A stretch of DNA of 7,098 nucleotides from Gp6-AA40 sp050742535 (GTDB taxonomy: Bacteria; Acidobacteriota; Vicinamibacteria; Vicinamibacterales; UBA2999): positions 1 to 7,098 of the forward strand of contig JBOGIQ010000315.1 in assembly GCA_050742535.1 (NCBI GenBank), in the 5' to 3' direction. Positions within the stretch are counted from its first letter, which is position 1. Each line of letters opens with the position of its first letter. Of the stretch, positions 1-5,414 are shown in pieces. The notes beneath the pieces were generated by a model. It ran no database searches. It worked only from the letters and a program-made list of their open reading frames with translations, and had not been told where the DNA came from. The position numbers and the translations under genes are program-made.

Positions 1-152
1 CACAACGTGACATCGTCGACTCCGCCTGTCATGACGCTCGGTTACCTCAACCTTTATTGCCGAGGATGTTCAGTCAGTCGTAGACGTGGGACGGTCGACG
101 CGGGAACTACCGGTGGAAACAAGGCACGTGCCACGGGCGTGATGAAGAACCA

Positions 153-192
153 CACGATCTTTGGGCCGATCGTGAACGGCCGCGAGGGCCGT
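153..192 (-). terminator. Tandem hairpins downstream of the PEP-CTERM gene
   Basis: Two perfect inverted repeats lie one base apart: CACGATC/GATCGTG (153-159 and 168-174, loop 8) and ACGGCC/GGCCGT (176-181 and 187-192, loop 5). They start 56 bases past the stop of the minus-strand PEP-CTERM gene. After the second hairpin the minus strand reads TGGTTCTTCATC, which is only moderately T-rich. A 10-base palindrome GGCACGTGCC follows at 123-132. Termination of the minus-strand transcript is an inference, because no clean U-tract is present. I see no supportable gene in the rest of 1-247. Confidence 0.35.
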
Positions 193-247
193 CGCCGGAA
201 GAAATGTCCCGTCGCGAGGTCAGCGCTGTGTGGCTTCGTGCGCAGCT

Positions 248-736
248 TCAGCGGCGTGCGCGTTTGAGACGAAGCAAAGCGAGCCCTAGTCCGCTCAGGA
301 GCCATGTGGCGGGCTCAGGGACTTCCGCAATGGTGAGGGTGGGGCTTCCAGAGACCCCGACGTACGTGCCGACGTGGTCGAATCGTTCTTCGAAGATCCC
401 GCCGACGCCGTATAGCCTCATCGGATTAAAGCAAAAACCAAGAACCTCTGCCTCGTTATTTAGAAACTTGCCTGAAAAGAGATCGAAATGCGGTTCGACA
501 AGTACTGAAATCTGGCAGTCAGGTGGAATGGAGATCGGAATAAAACTGCCGTCAGCCGGCGCTCCGGCCGGCCAGTTACCGCCGAAGGGTGTTTCGCTGA
601 GTGTCTGTCGCAGGATCGCGAACGACAACGGCCCCTCCGACGTCTGGGTCCACTCGAGCGTGTAAAGGAAAGCGGCGTCGACTGTGCGTGGTGCAAGGAG
701 GATCAGGCCTAACACCCACCAACGTTTTGAACGCAT
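248..736 (-). CDS. PEP-CTERM sorting domain protein
   Basis: This is a predicted exported protein of 162 residues. It starts with a Sec signal (MRSKRWW, hydrophobic stretch 8-15, probable cleavage after VDA at 19-21). The C-terminus is a textbook PEP-CTERM tail: VPEPATW at 139-145, a hydrophobic segment to about 155, then the basic end RLKRARR. In this family the tail is recognised by an exosortase, which anchors or processes the protein at the cell surface; no exosortase is in the window. The middle (22-138) is not a domain I recognise. It has two cysteines (C74, C102) that could pair. The start at 736 was chosen because a GGAG ribosome site precedes it by about 6 bases and the signal peptide begins there; an in-frame extension to 862 lacks both. 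The gene probably has its own promoter, separate from the operon ending at 840. Confidence 0.85.
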   Translation of the reverse strand: MRSKRWWVLGLILLAPRTVDAAFLYTLEWTQTSEGPLSFAILRQTLSETPFGGNWPAGAPADGSFIPISIPPDCQISVLVEPHFDLFSGKFLNNEAEVLGFCFNPMRLYGVGGIFEERFDHVGTYVGVSGSPTLTIAEVPEPATWLLSGLGLALLRLKRARR

Positions 737-753
737 CGAATATCTCCGCGCCC

Positions 754-783
754 AATTTAGGTGGAGCCGGCAGACGACGGCAA
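754..783 (-). promoter_or_regulatory. Putative promoter of the PEP-CTERM gene
   Basis: On the minus strand, TTGCCG (778-783) and TAAATT (754-759) are separated by 18 bases, each matching the sigma-70 consensus at four of six positions. The expected transcript start near 747 leaves a leader of about 11 bases that begins with the GGAG ribosome site. Assigned by eye from consensus only. Confidence 0.35.
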
Positions 784-839
784 GCTGGACAAGACTCGCT
801 TCGCCGCTCCGTAGATGAGGTGGCCGCCGTAGCGCCCTC

Positions 840-1865
840 CTAGAACAACAGTCGGCCGGCAACCATCGGAAACAGCATCATGGCGATGATCAGCACCCAC
901 GCGCGCCAGTTGCCCATGTTCAGTGTGTAGCCAAAGCCGAAACGGTTCTCGACCCACATGGCCGGGTCGTGCGGGTTGACGTAATACAGGCCGAATATCC
1001 ACGCGCGGTCGGGTGTGGCGTCTCCGCGAACCTCCCGCCGCGCAGCCGGTGCGACCGCGCGGTGACCGCCCTGGCCGACGCGGAGCACCCACACGGCGAC
1101 GCCGAAATTGATCAGCATCAGCGGCACCGGCACGAACCACGCCCACCCGCTCAGGGTGCCGCCGAACGCCGGTATCGATCCGATCGCCCAGATGGAGGTC
1201 AGAATCGCAGCGGCGTAACCGCCCAGAACAAGGCCGAGAGCGTTGACGCGCCGAAACCGCTGCTCCGCTGCCGCGGCCGGGCCGTCGACCGCGATCTGTC
1301 GCGACCGCCGCGCCAATGTCACGGCCATCGTCAGCCCCATGGCCACCAGGATGGCGCCCAACGCGAGCTGCCCGAACGGGTTGGCCGTGTCGGGCTCATC
1401 CGGCACGTCGCCCCGGTACGTGTACACGAACAACGCCGTGGCCAGCAGAATCGTAAACGGTCCGGCGGCGAACACCGCTCCACCCGGCAGCGACGTGTCG
1501 CGCGTGACGAGTGAGGCGACGCGGACGTCAGAGGGTGGGACCGCGTGCGCGCGCGCCTTCTGCCGCGCCCACTGCCACGTGACATGAGCGAACACACTGT
1601 AGCCGCCCATGACACCCGTCATCAGCATCCCCCATCTGGATTCGTCCGGCGCTTGAAGCCACAGGCCGATCGCGAGCGCTGCCGCCGTTCCGATCCAGAC
1701 CGTCGTCCGGTAGCGGGAGACGAGCGTGCGGCCGGCGCCCGCCACGAAGGCCTCGGATACCGTCACCCCGAACAGGATGTCCGGCCGGCTGAAGCGAGGC
1801 ATGAAATGAAAGACGAGCGCGGTCGCCATCACGATGATCATCAGGACCCCGAAGGCGAACGTCAT
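840..1865 (-). CDS. Multi-pass membrane protein with C-terminal DUF5808 domain
   Basis: This is a 341-residue integral membrane protein with about seven or eight hydrophobic helices, roughly at 3-21, 56-71, 80-97, 131-149, 166-184, 208-228, 241-262 and 321-339. The motif after the first helix (RFSRPDILFGVTVSEAF, 24-40) resembles the N-terminus of DUF1648-type membrane proteins. Residues 286-325 (WIFGLYYVNPHDPAMWVENR and onward to GYTLNMGN) match the DUF5808 pattern of a short 'GLFYYNPDDPALFV..RFGIGWTLN'-like segment. Such proteins are commonly encoded with small GntR regulators; their biochemical role is unknown. Here the start codon overlaps the stop of the upstream GntR gene by four bases (ATGA), so translation is probably coupled and both genes are controlled by the operator at 2262-2286. 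A role in envelope stress or antibiotic response is possible by analogy with YtrA systems but is not shown by the sequence. Confidence 0.8.
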   Translation of the reverse strand: MTFAFGVLMIIVMATALVFHFMPRFSRPDILFGVTVSEAFVAGAGRTLVSRYRTTVWIGTAAALAIGLWLQAPDESRWGMLMTGVMGGYSVFAHVTWQWARQKARAHAVPPSDVRVASLVTRDTSLPGGAVFAAGPFTILLATALFVYTYRGDVPDEPDTANPFGQLALGAILVAMGLTMAVTLARRSRQIAVDGPAAAAEQRFRRVNALGLVLGGYAAAILTSIWAIGSIPAFGGTLSGWAWFVPVPLMLINFGVAVWVLRVGQGGHRAVAPAARREVRGDATPDRAWIFGLYYVNPHDPAMWVENRFGFGYTLNMGNWRAWVLIIAMMLFPMVAGRLLF

Positions 1866-2257
1866 AGTGACCCTCCCTCCGCGAGGCGGCGCAGCGCTGA
1901 CGAGATCTGGCGTGAGCTCATGCCGGCGCTGCGCAGTTGCGCGGCAATCTGTTCCAGCTGCCGCAGCAGGCCATCAACCTGGCGCTGATCGACTGTCCGC
2001 GGCGCGTTCCGCGCGATGACGGTCGCCCCGCGGCGGCGTTTCAGCTCGAGCCAGCCTTCGTCGGCGAGCAGCCGGTAGGCGAGGGCCACCGTGTTGAAGT
2101 GCACGCCGAGATCAAGGGCCAGCTGGCGAATCGGCGGCAGCAGGTCGCCCGGCTTGAGCTGCCCGTCCACCAGATGCCGGCGCACATCGTCGGCGATCTG
2201 CCGGTAGGCAGGAACGGGGGACTCGAGGTTCAGCGATACGCGGAGTGGGCTGGCCAT
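1862..2257 (-). CDS. GntR-family transcriptional regulator, YtrA subfamily
   Basis: This is a 131-residue DNA-binding repressor. The N-terminal GntR winged helix-turn-helix spans about 11-80: PAYRQIADDVRRHL (16-29), LKPGDLLPPIRQLALDLGV (34-52), the recognition helix HFNTVALAYRLLADEGW (53-69) and the wing GATVI (77-81). The short C-terminal helical tail (90-126) is too small for a FadR, HutC or MocR effector or aminotransferase domain. That length is diagnostic of the YtrA subfamily, whose members dimerise through this tail and usually repress their own operon. It is first in the operon, with the membrane protein overlapping its stop by 4 bases. No Shine-Dalgarno sequence precedes the ATG, and a -10-like TACATT ends only 5 bases upstream, which suggests leaderless translation. 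Unlike classic ytr loci, no ABC transporter follows. Confidence 0.92.
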   Translation of the reverse strand: MASPLRVSLNLESPVPAYRQIADDVRRHLVDGQLKPGDLLPPIRQLALDLGVHFNTVALAYRLLADEGWLELKRRRGATVIARNAPRTVDQRQVDGLLRQLEQIAAQLRSAGMSSRQISSALRRLAEGGSL

Positions 2258-2261
2258 TGTC

Positions 2262-2286
2262 TAATGTATATGTACAATATACATTA
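2262..2286. promoter_or_regulatory. Palindromic operator, probably for the adjacent GntR regulator
   Basis: The 10-base arms TAATGTATAT (2262-2271) and ATATACATTA (2277-2286) are perfect reverse complements around a 5-base centre. This A/T-rich block stands out sharply in a GC-rich window. It lies 4 to 29 bases upstream of the regulator's ATG and covers its promoter, the expected position for autorepression. Its outer half-sites (AATGTA and TACATT) resemble the style of YtrA-family operators. It also lies 73 bases upstream of the divergent lipoprotein gene, so it may control both. That GntR binds here is inferred. Confidence 0.75.
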
Positions 2287-2290
2287 ACAA
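2263..2290 (-). promoter_or_regulatory. Putative promoter of the GntR operon, leaderless transcript
   Basis: On the minus strand TTGTTA (2285-2290) and TACATT (2263-2268) are spaced by 16 bases. Only five bases (AGACA) separate the -10 box from the start codon, so transcription would begin at or next to the A of ATG. This agrees with the missing ribosome-binding site. The promoter is almost completely covered by the palindrome. Confidence 0.5.
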
Positions 2291-2359
2291 TCGCAAGTTG
2301 TGCCACAATCGTTCGGCCCATCCGCTCCTTCGACAGTAATCGTTCGGAGGCCTTCGGCG

Positions 2360-2833
2360 ATGAAGATTGCCACCCGCGGGTACAACCTGTGGTTCTGCCT
2401 TTTGGGTCTTCTCCCAATGACACTGGCCTGCGACGACAGTTCGTCGCCGTCCGGGCCGTCGGTCCAGTTTGCAAACATGATCGGGTCATGGTCGGGAACG
2501 CTGAACATCAATGGTGGCGTGAACATTTGTTCCTACACCTGGTCAATCACGAGCCAGACGGGTGGTTCGTTCTCCGGTTCGTTTGAAGTGGGCGAGGGGT
2601 GCCGGCAGGGTTCCGGCGCCGTATCGGGGACGGTCAGCGAGGCTGGTGCGCTGAGTACCGGCCCGCCGCTGCCGCTGGACGCTGTTTGCACCAGGCTGGC
2701 GGGTGGAACGATTACGGGCACCGTGTCCGGTTCCTCGGTCTCGGCAACGGGCTCGGAAACGCAGGGATGCAACACGCCCACCGGGGTGTTCGAATTCACC
2801 CGGTCCTACGCTCTGTCGCTAGCGAAGTCCTGA
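2360..2833 (+). CDS. Small predicted lipoprotein, function unknown
   Basis: This is a 157-residue exported protein. Residues 1-23 form a signal (MKIATR, then a hydrophobic stretch 10-23) ending in MTLAC, with C24 as the likely lipidated cysteine followed by DDSSSPSG. Threonine at -3 makes the lipobox atypical. The mature part (40-150) is rich in Gly, Ser and Thr, with repeating strands such as GSWSGTL, GGSFSGSF, GSGAVSGTV and GGTITGTVSG, and ends FEFTRS. This suggests a small all-beta domain of the lipocalin-like kind common in acidobacterial lipoproteins. Cysteines 57, 81, 110 and 137 could form two disulfides. The start at 2360 has GGAGG nine bases upstream; the longer in-frame start at 2300 would bury the signal peptide. 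The gene diverges from the GntR operon and may share the palindrome as a control element (a weak TTGTCT/TATACA pair lies at 2257-2283). No function can be named. Confidence 0.8.
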   Translation: MKIATRGYNLWFCLLGLLPMTLACDDSSSPSGPSVQFANMIGSWSGTLNINGGVNICSYTWSITSQTGGSFSGSFEVGEGCRQGSGAVSGTVSEAGALSTGPPLPLDAVCTRLAGGTITGTVSGSSVSATGSETQGCNTPTGVFEFTRSYALSLAKS

Positions 2834-2836
2834 GGC

Positions 2837-2870
2837 GACGCGATCGGGGCCGCGTTTCGTTCTCTTTGCA
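2837..2870 (+). terminator. Putative terminator after the lipoprotein gene
   Basis: Starting five bases past the stop, ACGCG (2838-2842) and CGCGT (2851-2855) form a 5-bp stem, six with a flanking G-U pair, around an 8-base loop. A T-rich run (TTTCGTTCTCTTT) follows directly. The position fits an intrinsic terminator, but the stem is short. Confidence 0.4.
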
Positions 2871-2875
2871 CGGTG

Positions 2876-2912
2876 TCGTTGAGACAAACGGGCGCCAGAG
2901 CCATCATCGGCG
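2876..2912 (+). repeat. 37-base dispersed repeat, left copy
   Basis: This stretch matches 6778-6814 at 31 of 37 positions in the same orientation, with the last 17 bases (CAGAGCCATCATCGGCG) identical. It contains a promoter-like pair TTGAGA (2879-2884) and CATCAT (2902-2907) with a 17-base spacer. Its position between the lipoprotein terminator and the peptide operon would allow it to drive the operon with a long leader, but nothing shows that it does. The sequence differences do not look like synonymous codon changes, so it is unlikely to be a coding remnant. Confidence 0.55.
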
Positions 2913-3149
2913 CGTTCGTGCTGGACACCGATCTCCTCGACTACCACTGCAATGACAATGAACGAGACGCGCCGCACTTAGTCGGCAAATAGGACGCTTA
3001 GGAGAAACGGGGCTGTGCACCGTCCCTGGGCGACGCCTGTCGCATCCGGCTGCACGCGGCGGGGATCCTTCGTTGTCGAGGGCCGGAGCTCGTACAAAAG
3101 GTCGCATCGTGACTCCGAAGTGGAAGGGGAGTGCTTGCGACGTACGGCA
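2913..3149. other. Gene-free stretch upstream of the peptide operon
   Basis: Open frames occur on both strands here, but none has a ribosome site, a recognisable motif or a sensible protein composition. A 14-base word GACGTACGGCAGTT at 3139-3152 recurs at 6736-6749 in the other main intergenic region. Otherwise I see nothing assignable in it. Confidence 0.4.
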
Positions 3150-3177
3150 GTTGCTGCGTTTCGACCGGGCGTATAGT
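3150..3177 (+). promoter_or_regulatory. Putative promoter of the cysteine-rich peptide operon
   Basis: A good -10 box TATAGT (3172-3177) is preceded at 15-16 bases by TTGCTG (3151-3156). The predicted transcript start near 3184 leaves a leader of about 50 bases before the first gene at 3233, whose ribosome site GTGAGG lies at 3221-3226. No other likely promoter was found inside the operon. Confidence 0.5.
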
Positions 3178-3232
3178 GCGTTCGCAGTCCACGGGTTGTA
3201 GGCACATTCCCTGTGGCCTCGTGAGGGCGCAC

Positions 3233-4384
3233 ATGAAGAGGACATGGATCGCCGGTGCCGCCGTCGTGGGTGCGATCGCCGCCGCCGCGGCCACCGTGGC
3301 GGCAATCGCAGAGTCCCTCGGCCGCCTGCCTCCGACGTTGTTCGAGATCCGCACGCTGTGGGACACGAACAACACGCTGTGGGAAGTGCCTCTCCAGTTC
3401 TTCGTCGCGGCCTGGTTCATCAGCATCGCCCGCGTCTACCGCAGCCGATTCGCCAGCGTCACACCGGCCGTTCCCACCCTCACATGGATGAGTGCCGCCA
3501 TCGTCATCGGGACGTGCGTGTGGCTGTTTACGAGGCGCGTGCTGCCGACGGCAATCTTCGTCAGCGGCCTGGCGGCCATCGTCGTGTTCCTGGGTGCCGC
3601 CGTTTCACGGCGGGACGAAGCCTTTCCCGCGATCGGACTCCGCGCGCTCGTCCAGTCGGACGCCGTCAGAGTGTCGGTGGCGATGGCGTTGGCCTGCATC
3701 GCCGTCACCGCGTCGGTCATCCGCGTCACCATGACCCGCGTGCCCGACGCCGTGTCTACGGAGCGCAACGTTCGCCGCTGGTACGAGAGCCGGCAAGGGC
3801 GCGTGACCGGCGAGACGAAACGGGCGCTATCGCTCGACAACTCCGTGCAGGTGGTGGCGTTCACCAGCTACGGCTGGCAGCCGTTTCGCAACACCGTCCT
3901 CGATCGGATTGCGCTGGTGCACCGCTTCCAGGAGCGAGGGCTCGACGTGCACTTCACATCGCGGGCGTTTCCGCTCGACCCGGCGTGCAATTCAGGCATC
4001 AGGGGGATGACGATCGTCAGTCACGCCGCGTGCGAGGCGGCCTATGCCGTCCGCTACGTCCGGGATACGCGTGGAGACGAGGAGTCGGCGCGCTTCGAGC
4101 AGTGGCTGTATGCGCGCTCGACAGTACTCGATCTGCGGCTGATCCACAGCCGGCTCGAACAGCTTGGCGTCCTCGCAGGATTTCGATCCGCGTACGAGGA
4201 AGTCACGCGGGCCGTCGCCCGCGACATCTCGATCGGGAAGCAACTGGGCGTCACCGGCGCACCGTCCTACGTCGTCAACGGCGTGCGCGTGCCCACGACC
4301 GAGTCCGCCCTGCGGGCGATCCTGACGCTCGAAGCGGAGCGGCGGCAACACGATCTCCGACTGACGTCGACCGGCGGGCGTTGA
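3233..4384 (+). CDS. Membrane-anchored DsbA/thioredoxin-like protein lacking the CxxC site
   Basis: This is a 383-residue protein. Residues 1-165 hold about five hydrophobic helices (5-27, 52-67, 84-100, 105-124, 144-164). Residues 180-375 are a DsbA-like domain of the kind found fused to membrane domains in VKOR-type proteins: VVAFTSYGWQPFR (207-219), FPLDPACNSG (246-255), HAACEAAYA (264-272) and the cis-proline loop TGAPSYVVNG (341-350). At the active-site position, where CPxC is normal, it has QPFR (216-219), so it cannot be a conventional thiol oxidoreductase. C252 and C267 remain and could form a structural disulfide. The membrane part has only C95 and C154 and no CxxC, so VKOR catalysis is also unlikely. 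ATG at 3233 has GAGG six bases upstream. It is the first gene of the operon, 14 bases before an intact DsbA. A scaffold or chaperone for substrate or partner is a plausible inferred role. Confidence 0.8.
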   Translation: MKRTWIAGAAVVGAIAAAAATVAAIAESLGRLPPTLFEIRTLWDTNNTLWEVPLQFFVAAWFISIARVYRSRFASVTPAVPTLTWMSAAIVIGTCVWLFTRRVLPTAIFVSGLAAIVVFLGAAVSRRDEAFPAIGLRALVQSDAVRVSVAMALACIAVTASVIRVTMTRVPDAVSTERNVRRWYESRQGRVTGETKRALSLDNSVQVVAFTSYGWQPFRNTVLDRIALVHRFQERGLDVHFTSRAFPLDPACNSGIRGMTIVSHAACEAAYAVRYVRDTRGDEESARFEQWLYARSTVLDLRLIHSRLEQLGVLAGFRSAYEEVTRAVARDISIGKQLGVTGAPSYVVNGVRVPTTESALRAILTLEAERRQHDLRLTSTGGR

Positions 4385-4398
4385 GGAATCGGGAACGG

Positions 4399-5091
4399 AT
4401 GACTCGTCCACACTTTTCCGCCACCGCGTATCTGCTCGTCGCCGTGACGGCCGTGGTTTCAGCCTCGGGCGTGGAACGGCCGGCAACCGCGATGGCCGGA
4501 GGCGGAGGCGGAGGGAGACGCGCGGAGGCGACGCTCTCGATCGAGTCCGGTCAGGCGATCGGCAGCGCGGACGCGCCCGCCGTGCTCGTCGTGTTCGCCG
4601 ACTTCAAATGCCGGTATTGTGCGGCGTTCATGGCCACTGCCCTGCCGGTTCTGCGCGACGAGTACGTGCGAACCGGGCAGTTGCAGATTGCGTACATGCA
4701 CGACCCGCTTCCGTATCTACGGCGGCATTCGCTGGTCGCCGCGGAAGTTGCCGAGTGCGCCGCGGAGCAAGGTCTGTTCTGGCCGGTGCACGACGCGTAT
4801 TTCCTGAAGCAAAGCGTGCTCGACGACCGGCTGGTATGGGACCTCGCGGCTGCCGAGGGCGCGCGACTCGACGGCGGGGACGGTCTGCGGGCGTGTGTGG
4901 CGTCCGGCAGGGCGTTGGTGCGCGTCGCCGACCAGGCGGCGCTCGCCCACCAGTTCCGGGTCATCGCGACGCCGGCGTTCGTGGTGGGTGCGCGCGATGC
5001 GACTGGAACGATCCATGTCGTCGGTCAGTTGTCAGGCGGAGGAGCGCTGGCGGACATTCGGGCGCTGGTCGGGAAAATCGTCGGCCGATGA
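4399..5091 (+). CDS. Secreted DsbA-like thiol:disulfide oxidoreductase
   Basis: This is a 230-residue protein. Residues 1-33 look like a Sec signal (hydrophobic 10-24, possible cleavage after ATAMA), followed by a six-glycine stretch (34-39). The DsbA/thioredoxin fold covers about 45-228: IGSADAPAVLVVFADF (54-69), the redox site CRYC (71-74), a helical insertion with AECAAEQGLFWPVHDAYF (118-135), and the cis-proline loop IATPAFVVG (189-197). These are the hallmarks of periplasmic enzymes that oxidise or isomerise disulfides in exported proteins. C120 and C166 are extra and sit where many DsbA-like proteins of this type have a second pair. It follows the CxxC-less paralog by 14 bases and precedes two ten-cysteine peptides by 15 bases, so they are its obvious candidate substrates. 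Oxidase and isomerase activity cannot be told apart from sequence. Start ATG 4399 has CGGGA about 4 bases upstream. Confidence 0.9.
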   Translation: MTRPHFSATAYLLVAVTAVVSASGVERPATAMAGGGGGGRRAEATLSIESGQAIGSADAPAVLVVFADFKCRYCAAFMATALPVLRDEYVRTGQLQIAYMHDPLPYLRRHSLVAAEVAECAAEQGLFWPVHDAYFLKQSVLDDRLVWDLAAAEGARLDGGDGLRACVASGRALVRVADQAALAHQFRVIATPAFVVGARDATGTIHVVGQLSGGGALADIRALVGKIVGR

Positions 5092-5106
5092 CGAAGGAGA
5101 AGACGT

Positions 5107-5370
5107 ATGACGAGAGTAGTAGAGAACAGTGCGCTGCTGCGATTGGGAATCGGAGCGGTGATGGCCGGAGGAATGTCGGCGGGACTGCTGAACGCGTCAG
5201 GAGGGGCTTGCCTCGAGCACTGCGACGGGGACTGCTATATCGCGACCGTCTGTAGCACCTGCGATGAAGGCGACCCGAACGACTGCATCATTTTCTGGGA
5301 CCCCAACGATCAGTCGTGCTACGACAGCTTCGTCTGCCAGCATTCGTGCCCGTCGTGCTGGGTGACCTGA
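5107..5370 (+). CDS. Ten-cysteine secreted peptide, copy 1
   Basis: This 87-residue peptide belongs to no family I recognise. Residues 1-30 look like a Sec signal: MTRVVENS, hydrophobic LGIGAVMAGGMSAGLL, then LNA before a likely cleavage after A30. The mature 57 residues carry cysteines at 35, 39, 43, 49, 52, 60, 71, 77, 81 and 84 (C-x3-C-x3-C-x5-C-x2-C-x7-C-x10-C-x5-C-x3-C-x2-C), enough for five disulfides. They hold ten acidic residues and no Lys or Arg. DEGDPND (53-59) has a D-x2-D-x2-D pattern, and W64 and W85 are shared with copy 2. The AAGGAGA ribosome site (5094-5100) is strong and 6 bases from the ATG. The gene lies 15 bases after the intact DsbA-like gene, which implies oxidative folding outside the cytoplasm. 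Possible roles are a bacteriocin-like or signalling peptide, a metal-binding protein or a small redox subunit; the sequence does not decide. Confidence 0.85.
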   Translation: MTRVVENSALLRLGIGAVMAGGMSAGLLNASGGACLEHCDGDCYIATVCSTCDEGDPNDCIIFWDPNDQSCYDSFVCQHSCPSCWVT

Positions 5371-5414
5371 CGTCCCGGGCGCGCCGCGCACGCATTCTGA
5401 AACGGGAGGAAGGT

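Noticed and set aside
7..305. Short open frames on both strands at the left edge
   Set aside because: They have no ribosome site, recognisable motif or natural composition, and hairpins lie inside them.
204..665. 153-codon plus-strand open frame
   Set aside because: It is antisense to the PEP-CTERM gene, whose signal peptide and sorting tail are convincing.
3233..3727. VKOR (vitamin K epoxide reductase) domain at the N-terminus of the first operon protein
   Set aside because: The attached DsbA domain resembles VKOR fusions, but the membrane part lacks the CxxC and loop cysteines needed for that enzyme.
3244..4398. Long upstream extension of the second oxidoreductase frame (would give 615 residues)
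   Set aside because: It overlaps the first membrane/DsbA gene in another frame and is extremely Arg-rich, typical of a GC-rich shadow. The real start at 4399 has a signal peptide and a ribosome site.
5107..5208. Double-glycine leader (GG at 32-33 of copy 1) for a bacteriocin-type ABC exporter
   Set aside because: Copy 2 has TND at this position instead of GG, both leaders look like Sec signals, and no peptidase-ABC gene is present.
5373..5407. TCCCG/CGGGA pairing that could hide the ribosome site of the second peptide
   Set aside because: It is only 5 bp closing a 25-base loop, too weak to claim regulation.
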